64,000 bases of DNA from the NCBI RefSeq assembly GCF_022343685.1, contig NZ_CP092123.1:1798001-1862000 (forward strand). Reading direction: 5' to 3'. Position numbers and translations under genes: made by a program. Position 1 is the first letter of the stretch. Every line of letters starts with the position of its first letter. Below are positions 9,481 through 17,599 of this stretch, in pieces. This stretch comes from Marinobacterium sediminicola. Lineage in GTDB: Bacteria; Pseudomonadota; Gammaproteobacteria; Pseudomonadales; Balneatricaceae. The notes beneath the pieces are model-generated. The model was not told the origin of the DNA. It searched no databases and saw only the letters and a list, made by a program, of their open reading frames with translations.

Positions 9481-10251
9481 TTAAAGCACCCGGCTGAACT
9501 CATTGCCACCGTTATCACGCATCCACAGACGGTAGCCCTCACGCTCATCATCCAGATCAAAACTGATAACCGGGTTTTCGGATACTGGCGGCGACAGCTC
9601 CATACGCACCACTGCTTCGCCATCAGGCCCCTTCAGCTCGACCTGTTGCAGGTAGAACTCAGGAATGGCATCCACCAACCCTGTATCCATTGGATGGATC
9701 ACGCGAAATTTGAAGCGTGTGCCCTGCATATCATCGGTTGCAAAGCGGCGTGCCTTCACTTCACCCAGGTGGCTTTGCCAGTAAGGGTCGGCATTCCCCA
9801 TGCTGGGCGTCGTACATCCTCCACCGGCCGCTTCCAGCTGCGCATAGCCAATATGCCACTCGCCGTTCAGTGTTCGAACTGCAGCACGTATTGCCGTACT
9901 TTGTTGCACTTTGATACGCAGAGACACTTTAGGGCTGGCACGGTCGCCGGGGTAGTAATTGAAGATATGCTGGATAGGGTTAAGATCAGCCCAGACTACG
10001 ATACGTTCTATACGCCCTTTCAGGGAGCGAGCATCAATGGTTATCGGAACCTGCGTCGGATCCTCTGCAAATGAAGGAACCTCAACCTTAATGGAGGTAT
10101 CAAAGCGATAATCGGCATCACCGATAAAGATCTCGCGGGTGTAGTCCCACATGACCGACTCAAGCGGATCTGCCGGTTGTGCTGCATGCGCATACGAAAA
10201 TGCGAACAGGGCAAAAAGCCCTGTCAGCATTCGAGATATCCCTGTCATCAT
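9481..10251 (-). CDS. Quinoprotein dehydrogenase-associated SoxYZ-like carrier
   Basis: A 256-residue periplasmic protein with signal peptide (cleavage near YAHA|AQPAD). The N-terminal half resembles SoxY, ending in AAGGGCTTPS with a single Cys in a Gly-rich arm, like the swinging-arm Cys of SoxY. The C-terminal half resembles SoxZ (FKFRVIHPMDTGL, then ISFDLDDEREG). In thiosulfate oxidation SoxYZ carries sulfur on this Cys; in quinoprotein clusters the cargo is unknown. It is 9 bases upstream of the metallohydrolase gene, so the two probably act as a pair. A 7-bp hairpin, ACAGGGC/GCCCTGT, lies inside the signal-peptide coding region (10206-10224). Confidence 0.85.
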   Translation of the reverse strand: MMTGISRMLTGLFALFAFSYAHAAQPADPLESVMWDYTREIFIGDADYRFDTSIKVEVPSFAEDPTQVPITIDARSLKGRIERIVVWADLNPIQHIFNYYPGDRASPKVSLRIKVQQSTAIRAAVRTLNGEWHIGYAQLEAAGGGCTTPSMGNADPYWQSHLGEVKARRFATDDMQGTRFKFRVIHPMDTGLVDAIPEFYLQQVELKGPDGEAVVRMELSPPVSENPVISFDLDDEREGYRLWMRDNGGNEFSRVL

Positions 10252-10288
10252 TTTCGCCTCAGTTGTTTTTATTGTTCAGGAGGGGCGA

Positions 10289-11224
10289 TCAATTTTCCGA
10301 ACCAACCTCCGCCATCACCTGATAAAACTCGGGCTTGGTGTATCGAAGCCCATAGGACGCAAAGAGTTCAGCCATGTCACCGCTGCGGATCATTCCATCA
10401 AGGACCTCCTCAACGGCATAACCCAATTGACGATCAGACTGGCGAATGGCAATACCGATATCCCAGGTCTGCTTCCCCATGGTGGGAAACCCGTTTTCAG
10501 CCAGACGGTATTGGGGATCACCGGCCTGTTTCAGCAGCCAGTCGATTTCAGATTGCATCGCCATTACCGCTGCCACCTCCCCCTTCTGCATGGCCTCAAA
10601 AGCCAGCCCTGGCGTGGGATAATGGCGTGTCATATTGCGCATGCGCCCCCCCATGGCCGAGGTAAAGTAGAAAGCCGGAACGCTATCAACCTCCACTCCA
10701 ATGGGTTCATACTGAAATACCGCCACCGTACGAACAGCGTTCAGCCGGTTGCTGTCGTAGGCCACCTGCCAGCTCTCCTGCTGGTAAGGCGCCTTCATCA
10801 CCACCTGTTCATTAATCAGGTAGCCCAAAGAATCCTGCTTGTAGGCATAAGCCTTGTCATAGGGAACCCTGAGCATGACATCAGCCAGATGTTTCATTGC
10901 CAGCGGGTTTTCTTCGTCCTTATCCAGGTAATGCCCCTTCCAGACGTTGTTACGCAGGTCGTCTTCCAGATTCTCGTCCGGTGTAATCCAGTGCAACTGA
11001 AGATCCAGATCAAATGCTTCCGCAATGCGGCGCGCGATTTCCACATCAACGCCGGAAGGATTCCCGTCTTTCACGAATGAGTATGGCGGGAAGTCCTTGT
11101 ATACACCGATACGAATGTACCCGGACGCCATGACGTCATCATACAGACGTGCAAAAGCCTGCTCGCACGCGAGCAGGCCTGTCAGAAGGGGGATAAGCAG
11201 TAATTTCAGCTTATTCCTCAACAT
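10289..11224 (-). CDS. Quinoprotein dehydrogenase-associated periplasmic binding protein (MxaJ/XoxJ-like)
   Basis: A 311-residue protein of the bacterial extracellular solute-binding family 3. It starts with a signal peptide (cleavage near QAFA|RLYDD), followed by IRIGVYKDFPPYSFVKDGNPSGVDVEIARRIA. It is the MxaJ/XoxJ-like group, which appears next to cytochromes of quinoprotein systems and has no partner permease here. XoxJ-type proteins are thought to help activate or mature the dehydrogenase. The start overlaps the cytochrome gene by 14 bases, with GGAGA seven bases before ATG. Confidence 0.85.
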   Translation of the reverse strand: MLRNKLKLLLIPLLTGLLACEQAFARLYDDVMASGYIRIGVYKDFPPYSFVKDGNPSGVDVEIARRIAEAFDLDLQLHWITPDENLEDDLRNNVWKGHYLDKDEENPLAMKHLADVMLRVPYDKAYAYKQDSLGYLINEQVVMKAPYQQESWQVAYDSNRLNAVRTVAVFQYEPIGVEVDSVPAFYFTSAMGGRMRNMTRHYPTPGLAFEAMQKGEVAAVMAMQSEIDWLLKQAGDPQYRLAENGFPTMGKQTWDIGIAIRQSDRQLGYAVEEVLDGMIRSGDMAELFASYGLRYTKPEFYQVMAEVGSEN

Positions 11225-11651
11225 ACTTGGTCTCCAGCCAGCTGCGAATTGCCCATAGCGCCTCCTGGCTCAACGTATCAGCCATACGCGGCATGTAGAC
11301 AGCACCGTCACGCACGGCACCATTGATGACGCGATACTTGAACCATTCGTCACCGTCATAATCAGGCGTCAGGAAACGCAGGTCAGGAGCAATACCGCCG
11401 GAAATGCCATCCAGGCCGTGACAACGGGCACAGTTCTGGTTATAAGCAGAGGCACCGATCTCTACTGCACGATCGAAGTCATCACTGTCACGGTAAGGGT
11501 TGGTATCAGCCCATTCCTCACCCAGTTGAGCCAGACCTTCTGTATTAACCGCCTGAGGCGTGACATCACCATGGGCCAGAACAGTACCGGATACTGCAGT
11601 AGCCATGGCGGCAGCGGCCATGAGGCCAGTGAACTTGTTCAGCTTGGACAT
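11211..11651 (-). CDS. exaB: Cytochrome c550 (PedF/ExaB-like)
   Basis: A 146-residue periplasmic mono-haem cytochrome c. The signal peptide is cleaved near VLA|HGDVT. The haem site is C74-A-R-C77-H78, and MPRM supplies the likely axial Met. Cytochrome c550 takes electrons from the PQQ alcohol dehydrogenase and passes them to the terminal oxidase. It is first in the minus-strand operon and divergent from exaA, so both share the control region 11652-12038. Confidence 0.9.
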   Translation of the reverse strand: MSKLNKFTGLMAAAAMATAVSGTVLAHGDVTPQAVNTEGLAQLGEEWADTNPYRDSDDFDRAVEIGASAYNQNCARCHGLDGISGGIAPDLRFLTPDYDGDEWFKYRVINGAVRDGAVYMPRMADTLSQEALWAIRSWLETKYVEE

Positions 11652-11779
11652 GCGGGGTCACCATTATTTTTTTTCAGGCTAATCGGAATGTCGAGCGCAA
11701 CCGCCCGACTTTGATGGCCTCATGATGAACCAGACGCTCTTTGCCCAGAATTACACCTTGGCACCCAAAATATGGTCCC

Positions 11780-11795
11780 TTGGTAGTAAATTTTG
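11780..11795 (+). promoter_or_regulatory. GTAGTA-type motif 1 before exaA
   Basis: TTGGTAGTAAATTTTG on the plus strand; its first ten bases match the pedH-like site exactly. Confidence 0.45.
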
Positions 11796-11830
11796 CGCAT
11801 CAACAAGACCATGGTTTGACCCTTCGGCAC

Positions 11831-11846
11831 GAAAGTAGTAAAACTT
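11831..11846 (+). promoter_or_regulatory. GTAGTA-type motif 2 before exaA
   Basis: GAAAGTAGTAAAACTT on the plus strand; spaced 51 bases (near five helical turns) from motif 1. Confidence 0.4.
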
Positions 11847-12038
11847 ACGCATAAACCATTGTTTCAAATGGGAATTTTTCCCGACACACCCGTCTGCTTT
11901 CCCGATCATCCACTTACAGGCTCCCACATCCGTCGGGGCTGCTTTCCGTCGCTTCCTCCACACAACACCTCGCACAATGCCCTTGCACACAGCCAGCATT
12001 TCCTGGCTGACGACTTTCACCAAAAGGGTATTGAGAAG

Positions 12039-13916
12039 ATGAAAACAACAATAACGACTCCTGGTCGTACGCTTTTGAGCCAACGGATACAAGCCGTCAT
12101 CCTTGGGGCTGCCATCGGCCTTGGCAGCACAATGGTCCAGGCCAAGTCTTCCGACGTTACATGGGAAGATATTCTCAATGACCAGGCGACTACTGAAGAC
12201 GTTCTGGGTTATGGCATCGGCCCCAAGGCACAGCGTTACAGCCCGATGACACAACTGAATACTGACAACGTAAAGATGCTCACGCCCGCCTGGTCTTTCT
12301 CCTTCGGGGATGAAAAGCAGCGCGGGCAGGAGTCTCAGGCCCTTGTTCACGACGGCGTGATTTATATCACCGGCTCCTACTCTCGCGTATTCGCCATAGA
12401 CGCAAAGAGTGGCAAGAAGCTCTGGAGCTATGCCGCTCGCCTGCCTGACGACATCCGCCCCTGCTGCGATGTAGTCAATCGAGGCGCCGCCATATTTGGC
12501 GACAAAATATTTTTTGGCACCCTGGACGCAGCAATCGTCGCGCTGGACAAGGACACCGGCAAAGTCGTCTGGAAGAAGAAATTTGGTGACCACACCGCCG
12601 GCTATACCATGACCGGGGCCCCTACTCTGATCAAGGATCAGAAGACCGGCAAAGTGTTGCTGATACACGGATCATCCGGTGACGAGTTTGGTGTTGTTGG
12701 AAAACTGTTTGCGCGTGATCCTGATACGGGTGAAGAAATCTGGATGCGCCCCTTCGTTGAAGGCCACATGGGGCGCCTGAATGGCAAGGAAAGCACTCCA
12801 ACCGGTGACCCTCGTGCACCGAGTTGGCCCGATGACCCCAACTCCCCCACAGGCAAAGTTGAAGCCTGGAGCCATGGTGGCGGTGCTCCCTGGCAGAGTG
12901 CCAGCTTTGATGTTGAGACCAACACCATCATCGTCGGTGCAGGCAATCCTGCCCCCTGGAACACATGGGAAAGAACGTCAAAAGGCGGTAACCCGCTCGA
13001 TTATGACAACCTCTATACCTCTGGTCAGGTAGCGGTTGACCCGTCCACAGGCGAAGTAAAATGGTTCTACCAGCATACCCCGAATGATGCCTGGGACTTC
13101 TCCGGCAACAACGAACTGGTTCTGTTTGAATACGATGAGGATGGTAAAACGGTCAAAGCGACGGCCCATGCAGACCGAAACGGTTTCTTCTATGTGGTTA
13201 ACCGCGAAAATGGTGACTTCATTCGTGCCTTCCCCTTCGTTGACAACATTACCTGGGCAACCCACATCGACCCTGAAACCGGCCGCCCTGCTGAAGTAGA
13301 AGGTCAGCGTCCACCACCCCCGAAACCGGGCGAGAAAAAAGGTGAGTCAATTGAGGTTTCACCTCCCTTCCTTGGCGGCAAGAACTGGAATCCCATGGCC
13401 TACAGTCAGGATACCGGCCTGTTCTATGTGCCTGGCAACCACTGGAAGGAAGACTACTGGACTGAAGACGTCACTTACCAGAAAGGTGCCGCATACCTGG
13501 GACAGGGTTTCCGTATTCGCAAGATGTACGACGATCACGTTGGCATCCTGAGAGCCATGAACCCCCTGACCGGTGAGATCGAATGGGAACATAAGGAAGC
13601 TCTGCCTCTCTGGGCAGGCGTGCTGACCACCAAGGGAGGACTGGTCTTCACGGGCACCGGCGATGGCTACCTGAAAGCCTTTGATGCCAGGACGGGCGAG
13701 GAGTTATGGAAGTTCCAGACAGGTTCAGGAATTGTGTCCAGCCCTGTCACTTGGGAGATGGATGGTGAGCAATATGTCGGTATTGCCTCCGGCTATGGCG
13801 GCGCGGTTCCGTTGTGGGGGGGCGATATGGCTGACCTGACCAAACCCGTTCCTCAGGGCGGCTCTTTCTGGGCTTTCAAATTGCCGAAGTGGGCATCTGA
13901 GATCACACAAAAGTAG
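12039..13916 (+). CDS. exaA: PQQ-dependent ethanol dehydrogenase, calcium type (ExaA/PedE-like)
   Basis: A 625-residue periplasmic quinoprotein that closely matches P. aeruginosa ExaA as recalled. The signal peptide is cleaved near MVQA|KSSDV. The adjacent-Cys disulfide is C142-C143. Metal/PQQ residues are E216 (SGDEFG), N303 (GAGNPAPWN), catalytic D353 in PNDAWDFSG, and R380. The position two after D353 is Ser355, not Asp, which marks a calcium enzyme. It oxidises ethanol and other primary alcohols. ATG 12039 is chosen because it starts a normal signal peptide and has AAGGG/GAGAAG upstream; the longer ORF from 11859 is rejected. A pentapeptide-repeat gene follows after a hairpin. Confidence 0.95.
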   Translation: MKTTITTPGRTLLSQRIQAVILGAAIGLGSTMVQAKSSDVTWEDILNDQATTEDVLGYGIGPKAQRYSPMTQLNTDNVKMLTPAWSFSFGDEKQRGQESQALVHDGVIYITGSYSRVFAIDAKSGKKLWSYAARLPDDIRPCCDVVNRGAAIFGDKIFFGTLDAAIVALDKDTGKVVWKKKFGDHTAGYTMTGAPTLIKDQKTGKVLLIHGSSGDEFGVVGKLFARDPDTGEEIWMRPFVEGHMGRLNGKESTPTGDPRAPSWPDDPNSPTGKVEAWSHGGGAPWQSASFDVETNTIIVGAGNPAPWNTWERTSKGGNPLDYDNLYTSGQVAVDPSTGEVKWFYQHTPNDAWDFSGNNELVLFEYDEDGKTVKATAHADRNGFFYVVNRENGDFIRAFPFVDNITWATHIDPETGRPAEVEGQRPPPPKPGEKKGESIEVSPPFLGGKNWNPMAYSQDTGLFYVPGNHWKEDYWTEDVTYQKGAAYLGQGFRIRKMYDDHVGILRAMNPLTGEIEWEHKEALPLWAGVLTTKGGLVFTGTGDGYLKAFDARTGEELWKFQTGSGIVSSPVTWEMDGEQYVGIASGYGGAVPLWGGDMADLTKPVPQGGSFWAFKLPKWASEITQK

Positions 13917-13934
13917 ACCTAACCCTCCACCCAT

Positions 13935-13954
13935 GGCCTGCCTGACGGCAGGCC
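13935..13954 (+). terminator. Hairpin between exaA and pentapeptide gene
   Basis: GGCCTGCC / GGCAGGCC forms an 8-bp stem with loop TGAC, 19 bases after the exaA stop. It is followed only by TCTTCT, so it probably attenuates downstream expression or protects the exaA mRNA 3' end. Confidence 0.5.
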
Positions 13955-13974
13955 TCTTCTCAGGACACCATAAG

Positions 13975-14622
13975 ATGGCCAAAACAGCTTTGATTCCCAG
14001 CGGAGTATTGACTCTTCTACTGTCCTCAAGCGTCATTGCAGACTGCAATCCGGGCATCGAGTCCATTTGTAGCGGTGCGAATCTGATGGGGCGCGACCTG
14101 TCAGGGCTTGAGCTCGATCGAATTGATCTTAGCGGTGCTGACCTGCGCTACGCGGATTTGAGGCATGCCGACCTGCGCGGCGCCAACTTGAGCGGGGCCG
14201 ATCTCAGCTATGCCCTGCTGAGCCGAGCCAATCTGGAGAAGGCCAACCTGAAAGGTGCCATTCTGGATTATGCCAATATGGTGGCAGTTTCAGCCTGGGC
14301 CATGCATGCGCAGGGAGCATCGTTTCGCGAGACCCGTCTGGACGGAGCCGATCTTTCTTTCGCCAGGCTCAGCAATGCAGACTTCGACTCAGCGGTTCTG
14401 TATGCAGCCAACCTTGAAATGGTCTGGGCTACCAAAACCCGGTTCATCAACTGCAATCTCAGAAATGCCAATTTACAGGAAGCCAAGTTCAATTATGCCA
14501 ATCTGCAAGGCGCCGATCTGAGGGGGGCCCAAATCAGGTTCGCCACCTTCCAGGGTACGCATATGAATGAATGTCAGAACTGTCCGACAGACTGGATGGT
14601 GCCCAAACACCCGGTTGAATAG
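13975..14622 (+). CDS. Pentapeptide-repeat periplasmic protein
   Basis: A 215-residue secreted protein. The signal peptide is cleaved near SSVIA|DCNPG. A first block with two Cys (CNPGIESIC) precedes about 25 A(D/N)Lxx pentapeptide repeats (LSGADLRYADLRHADLRGA and on), which build a right-handed quadrilateral beta-helix. A gene of this type follows exaA in Pseudomonas ethanol clusters; function unknown. ATG 13975 is chosen over 13933 because it starts the signal peptide. A final Cys pair (NECQNCPTDW) near the C-terminus is noteworthy. Confidence 0.82.
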   Translation: MAKTALIPSGVLTLLLSSSVIADCNPGIESICSGANLMGRDLSGLELDRIDLSGADLRYADLRHADLRGANLSGADLSYALLSRANLEKANLKGAILDYANMVAVSAWAMHAQGASFRETRLDGADLSFARLSNADFDSAVLYAANLEMVWATKTRFINCNLRNANLQEAKFNYANLQGADLRGAQIRFATFQGTHMNECQNCPTDWMVPKHPVE

Positions 14623-14642
14623 GCTGGCCACTCAACCGGGTG
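14608..14642. terminator. Hairpin between convergent pentapeptide and DsrE-like genes
   Basis: An 11-bp perfect inverted repeat, CACCCGGTTGA / TCAACCGGGTG, with a 13-base loop. It overlaps the pentapeptide stop codon. No T-tract is present. Confidence 0.5.
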
Positions 14643-14659
14643 CTCAGGAAAGCATGCAC

Positions 14660-14965
14660 TCAGGCCCGGATATAACTCCAGCCCTGCTGCTGGCGACGGG
14701 CCAGATGCTGAACCGCAGCAGCAACAACCGTCGCCTCTGATTGAGGCGTGAGATTCTGCTTATCCAGACTGTTGCGGCAAAGCACCAATCGTGTCAGCAG
14801 ATCGTCATCGTCAATCTCCACGGCAGCTGCTGCAGGACCGTTAACGACCAACTCAACCTCTGCATTCGGCTCCAGCTTTAGCAGGTTGCGCACATTTGCC
14901 TGTGCGCGCTGCAATGCGTCGGGTGTCGGTGCATGCACCAAAACCTTTAGTCTTTCCACTTTCAA
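14660..14965 (-). CDS. DsrE/F-like small protein at the end of an ABC importer operon
   Basis: A 101-residue cytoplasmic protein with the DsrE-like pattern KVLVHAPTPDALQRAQANVRNLL, VELVVNG, a central Cys63 in LVLCRNSL, and the C-terminal LARRQQQGWSYIRA. DsrE-fold proteins bind or move sulfur on such a Cys; other members lack activity. Its start overlaps the ATPase stop by 4 bases (ATGA type), so it is translated with the importer. Placement with a sulfonate-type ABC transporter and near a SoxYZ-like carrier suggests a sulfur role; this is inference. Confidence 0.7.
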   Translation of the reverse strand: MKVERLKVLVHAPTPDALQRAQANVRNLLKLEPNAEVELVVNGPAAAAVEIDDDDLLTRLVLCRNSLDKQNLTPQSEATVVAAAVQHLARRQQQGWSYIRA

Positions 14966-15693
14966 AGCTCCTGTGCAATATCGTGGGCCAGTTGCTGCAA
15001 GTTTTCCTCATTTCGTCCGCGAGGACGAGGCAAGTCTATACGCTGATCATGGGTCACATGAGCGGGACTTCCGGACAACACCACCACACGATCAGCCAAA
15101 TAGACTGCCTCTTCAATATCATGGGTGATAAACATGACCGCAGCACCGGTCTTCTGCCAGATATTGAGCAATTCGTCCTGCAGATGCTGACGGGTAATCG
15201 CATCGACGGCACTGAAGGGCTCATCCATCAGCAACAGATCCGGATGAACCGCCAGTGCACGGGCAATGCCCGCACGCTGTACCTGACCACCCGACAACTG
15301 GTGAGGCCAGCGATCCGCCAACTCCTGCAAACGTGTCAGTACCAGCACTTCGTCGATGCGAGACTCGCGCTCCTCAGCCGTGAGTTCCAGCCCTTTCAGG
15401 CCATAGCCAATGTTGTGTCTCAGTCGCTTCCACGGTAACAAGCGGCCATCCTGAAAAACTGTTGCCCGGCGGCGCGTTGAACGTCGCTCCGGAATATCCA
15501 GCGTAATCGTCCCCCCACTGCTGTGAGCCAGATCGGCTACACACTTGAGCAGCGTTGATTTGCCCACACCAGAACCGCCCACGACGGCGACAAATTCGCC
15601 CTTGTCGATCTCGAGGTTCAGTTTTTCAAATACCGGTGACGAGTTGTCACCATAGTGAAAGCTCAGGTCTTTGATTGTCAGGATGGGCGCCAT
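14962..15693 (-). CDS. ABC transporter ATP-binding protein, nitrate/sulfonate type
   Basis: A 243-residue ATPase of the SsuB/TauB type. Walker A is GGSGVGKST, signature LSGGQVQRAGIARAL, Walker B LLLMDEPF, D-loop SAVDA, and the switch His is in MFITHDIEEAVYLAD. It overlaps the permease gene by 16 bases. The substrate may be a sulfonate, taurine or similar small acid; the sequence alone does not decide it. Confidence 0.85.
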   Translation of the reverse strand: MAPILTIKDLSFHYGDNSSPVFEKLNLEIDKGEFVAVVGGSGVGKSTLLKCVADLAHSSGGTITLDIPERRSTRRRATVFQDGRLLPWKRLRHNIGYGLKGLELTAEERESRIDEVLVLTRLQELADRWPHQLSGGQVQRAGIARALAVHPDLLLMDEPFSAVDAITRQHLQDELLNIWQKTGAAVMFITHDIEEAVYLADRVVVLSGSPAHVTHDQRIDLPRPRGRNEENLQQLAHDIAQEL

Positions 15694-16463
15694 TGCAACA
15701 CTCGCTTTTCAAATCGGGCAAACAGGGTATCGCTCAGGGTGTACACCAGCGATATCACGAGCATATAGATCACCACGGCTTCATAGGCTCCGACACCCGC
15801 GGCAGCGTTCATCTCCTGCCCCATACCCGGTACGCCCAGCAGTTCAGCCGCGATCAACGTCATCCAGGCCTGCCCTATTCCGGTACGCATGCCCGCCAGA
15901 ATACCCGGTGCCGAAGCAGGCAGGGTGACGTTGACGGCCTGGTTCAACACGCCCTGCTGGCCGAATGCCCTCGCCAACTCATAATATTTGGGGTCAACAT
16001 TGCGTACAGCTGACCAGGTAGCAAAATAGTTGACCCAGAATACCCCAATGGCAATTACGAATGCGGCACCGGCATGACTCACTTTGAACCATGCGATAGC
16101 GAACACAACCCATGCCAACGGCGGAATCGGTCTGAGAATGCGTGCCAACCAGGCGTGCAGTGCGTCCGCCCAACGGGAGGACGCAGCCACCGCCCCGACC
16201 AGAAATCCAAGCAAAGTTCCCAGACTCAAGCCCCAGACATAATGAACAAGACTCGACATAACAGCTGGCAACAGACGCTCAGCACGCCATTCTTCCACTA
16301 AGGTTTGCGGCAACAGGAAGGGATCCGGGATAGTACCCGCCTTGGCCCAGCCGGTGGACTGAGCCAGTTTCCAGATCGCGACAAAGGCTATAACCCCAAC
16401 GAATCCCAGCACTGCGCGCCCAACGGCATGTCCCGTCCAGAAGGATGAGCGATGCTTGTGCAT
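15678..16463 (-). CDS. ABC transporter permease, sulfonate/taurine type
   Basis: A 261-residue inner-membrane permease with about six membrane helices. It has the ATPase-coupling EAA-like loop ELARAFGQQGVLNQAVNVTLPASAPGILAGMRTGIGQAW, characteristic of SsuC/TauC. Lies 11 bases after the binding-protein gene. Confidence 0.85.
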   Translation of the reverse strand: MHKHRSSFWTGHAVGRAVLGFVGVIAFVAIWKLAQSTGWAKAGTIPDPFLLPQTLVEEWRAERLLPAVMSSLVHYVWGLSLGTLLGFLVGAVAASSRWADALHAWLARILRPIPPLAWVVFAIAWFKVSHAGAAFVIAIGVFWVNYFATWSAVRNVDPKYYELARAFGQQGVLNQAVNVTLPASAPGILAGMRTGIGQAWMTLIAAELLGVPGMGQEMNAAAGVGAYEAVVIYMLVISLVYTLSDTLFARFEKRVLQWRPS

Positions 16464-16474
16464 TCTGATCTCCG

Positions 16475-17476
16475 TTACTGTGTCAGTGACTGGTAAAAGC
16501 GGGTATCGAACAACTGGTCCAGATCCACGTCAGCCTTCAGAGTGCCGATTTCAGCCTGGAAATCACGCATGTTGCGAGCGCCTTCTACAATCAGGCGAGG
16601 ATCATCGACAAAATTTTCACGTGAGTTTTCCAGTGCACGCTGCACAACATCAATCGACAGACGCCCCCCGCCCACATAACGCTGGACAGCCGCCACAGCT
16701 GTTTCTGGCTGCTCTCTGAGTACACGCGACACTTCTGCATGCACATTGACCAGCGCCTGAACCTTTTCTGGCTGTTCATTGATCAGTGCTTCACGCACCA
16801 CCAGCACGGCTCCCGGTTGCTTAGGGAACATCTCAGAGCCGGATGCGACCACTCGGGCTTCCGGGATGCGCTCGAGGCTGATGCTGACGATGGGTTCAAG
16901 AATGGCCGCCCCGTCCACTGCACCTGTGAGCAGAGACTGCTGTACCTGCGCGGCACCCTGATAAACAATTTCTACTTGTGAGGGATCGATCGCTAATTGC
17001 TTGCGCAGCCAGTATTGCAGGACTGTTTCAGGTACAGAGCCTGCTGGAAAAGTCGCAATGACAGGTTTGCGCCCCTTGTCCGCAGCAAAGCGGCTGAATG
17101 CCGTTGCAGGATCACCGGACTCAAAATAGGGCGCCAGCTCACCCAAGGCAACCAGGCTGATCTGCTCGACAATATTAGACGCGACTACCTTGATATCAGC
17201 GCCTTTGGCACGAGCAACCATCGCCGGCCCAATGCCCAGGTAGGCAATATCAAGTTGCCCTGCAAGCAGAGCCTGAACCATTGCAGGTCCATTCTGGAAT
17301 TGAATCAGTTCCGGATTCTCAAACCCTGTTGCAGCCAGCCGTTCCTGCTCCAGGGTCAGGAATGCCTGCGAAACAGGAATGATTGGCATATAGCCAATCT
17401 CAACTTGATCAGATGCCGCTGCGTTTAAAGACCAGCCAGACAAACACAGGGCAAGGATGGAAAAGAGTTTACGCAT
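16475..17476 (-). CDS. ABC transporter substrate-binding protein, NMT1/SsuA type
   Basis: A 333-residue periplasmic binding protein. The signal peptide is cleaved near NAAA|SDQVE, followed by VEIGYMPIIPVSQAFLTLE, NGPAMVQALLAGQLDIAYLG, and TFPAGSVPETVLQYWL. These are typical of the NMT1/SsuA/TauA fold, which binds sulfonates, nitrate or pyrimidine-like ligands. ATG 17476 is preferred over 17512 because AGGAG lies 9 bases upstream. First gene of the four-gene operon binding protein - permease - ATPase - DsrE-like; a 15-bp palindrome lies 106 bases upstream. Confidence 0.82.
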   Translation of the reverse strand: MRKLFSILALCLSGWSLNAAASDQVEIGYMPIIPVSQAFLTLEQERLAATGFENPELIQFQNGPAMVQALLAGQLDIAYLGIGPAMVARAKGADIKVVASNIVEQISLVALGELAPYFESGDPATAFSRFAADKGRKPVIATFPAGSVPETVLQYWLRKQLAIDPSQVEIVYQGAAQVQQSLLTGAVDGAAILEPIVSISLERIPEARVVASGSEMFPKQPGAVLVVREALINEQPEKVQALVNVHAEVSRVLREQPETAVAAVQRYVGGGRLSIDVVQRALENSRENFVDDPRLIVEGARNMRDFQAEIGTLKADVDLDQLFDTRFYQSLTQ

Positions 17477-17581
17477 GACGGATCTCTCCTGTCGGACAAT
17501 ATGATCCTTCATGCTATATATTCTTTTTGAAGTTACAATCTATTTTTTATCACATATAAGCATATCAATAGTCAGCTTAGT

Positions 17582-17596
17582 TGACTAAGTTAGTCA
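17582..17596. promoter_or_regulatory. 15-bp perfect palindrome between eraR and ABC operon
   Basis: TGACTAAGTTAGTCA, with a second overlapping repeat TTAGT-TG-ACTAA at 17577-17588. It lies 4 bases past the eraR stop codon and upstream of the ABC operon. The form suits a dimeric repressor or activator operator; the stem is too AT-rich to be a strong terminator. Confidence 0.45.
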
Positions 17597-17599
17597 GGT

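Larger units (their letters stand above)
11652..12038. promoter_or_regulatory. Divergent exaB / exaA control region
   Basis: A 387-base non-coding region between divergent genes. It holds two GTAGTA-type sites, 51 bases apart (11780 and 11831), consistent with a two-site LuxR-type promoter. An ORF reading through from 11859 into exaA has no Shine-Dalgarno and encodes no signal peptide, so it is treated as leader. Confidence 0.6.

Noticed and set aside
11751-11775. TTGGCACC resembling a sigma-54 -24 element before exaA.
   Set aside because: The -12 element (TTGCA/T) is absent at the required spacing.
11859-12038. 60-codon N-terminal extension of exaA.
   Set aside because: The extension has no signal peptide and no ribosome site; the ATG at 12039 begins a normal signal peptide. 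The GTAGTA sites just upstream (11780-11846) do not depend on this choice.
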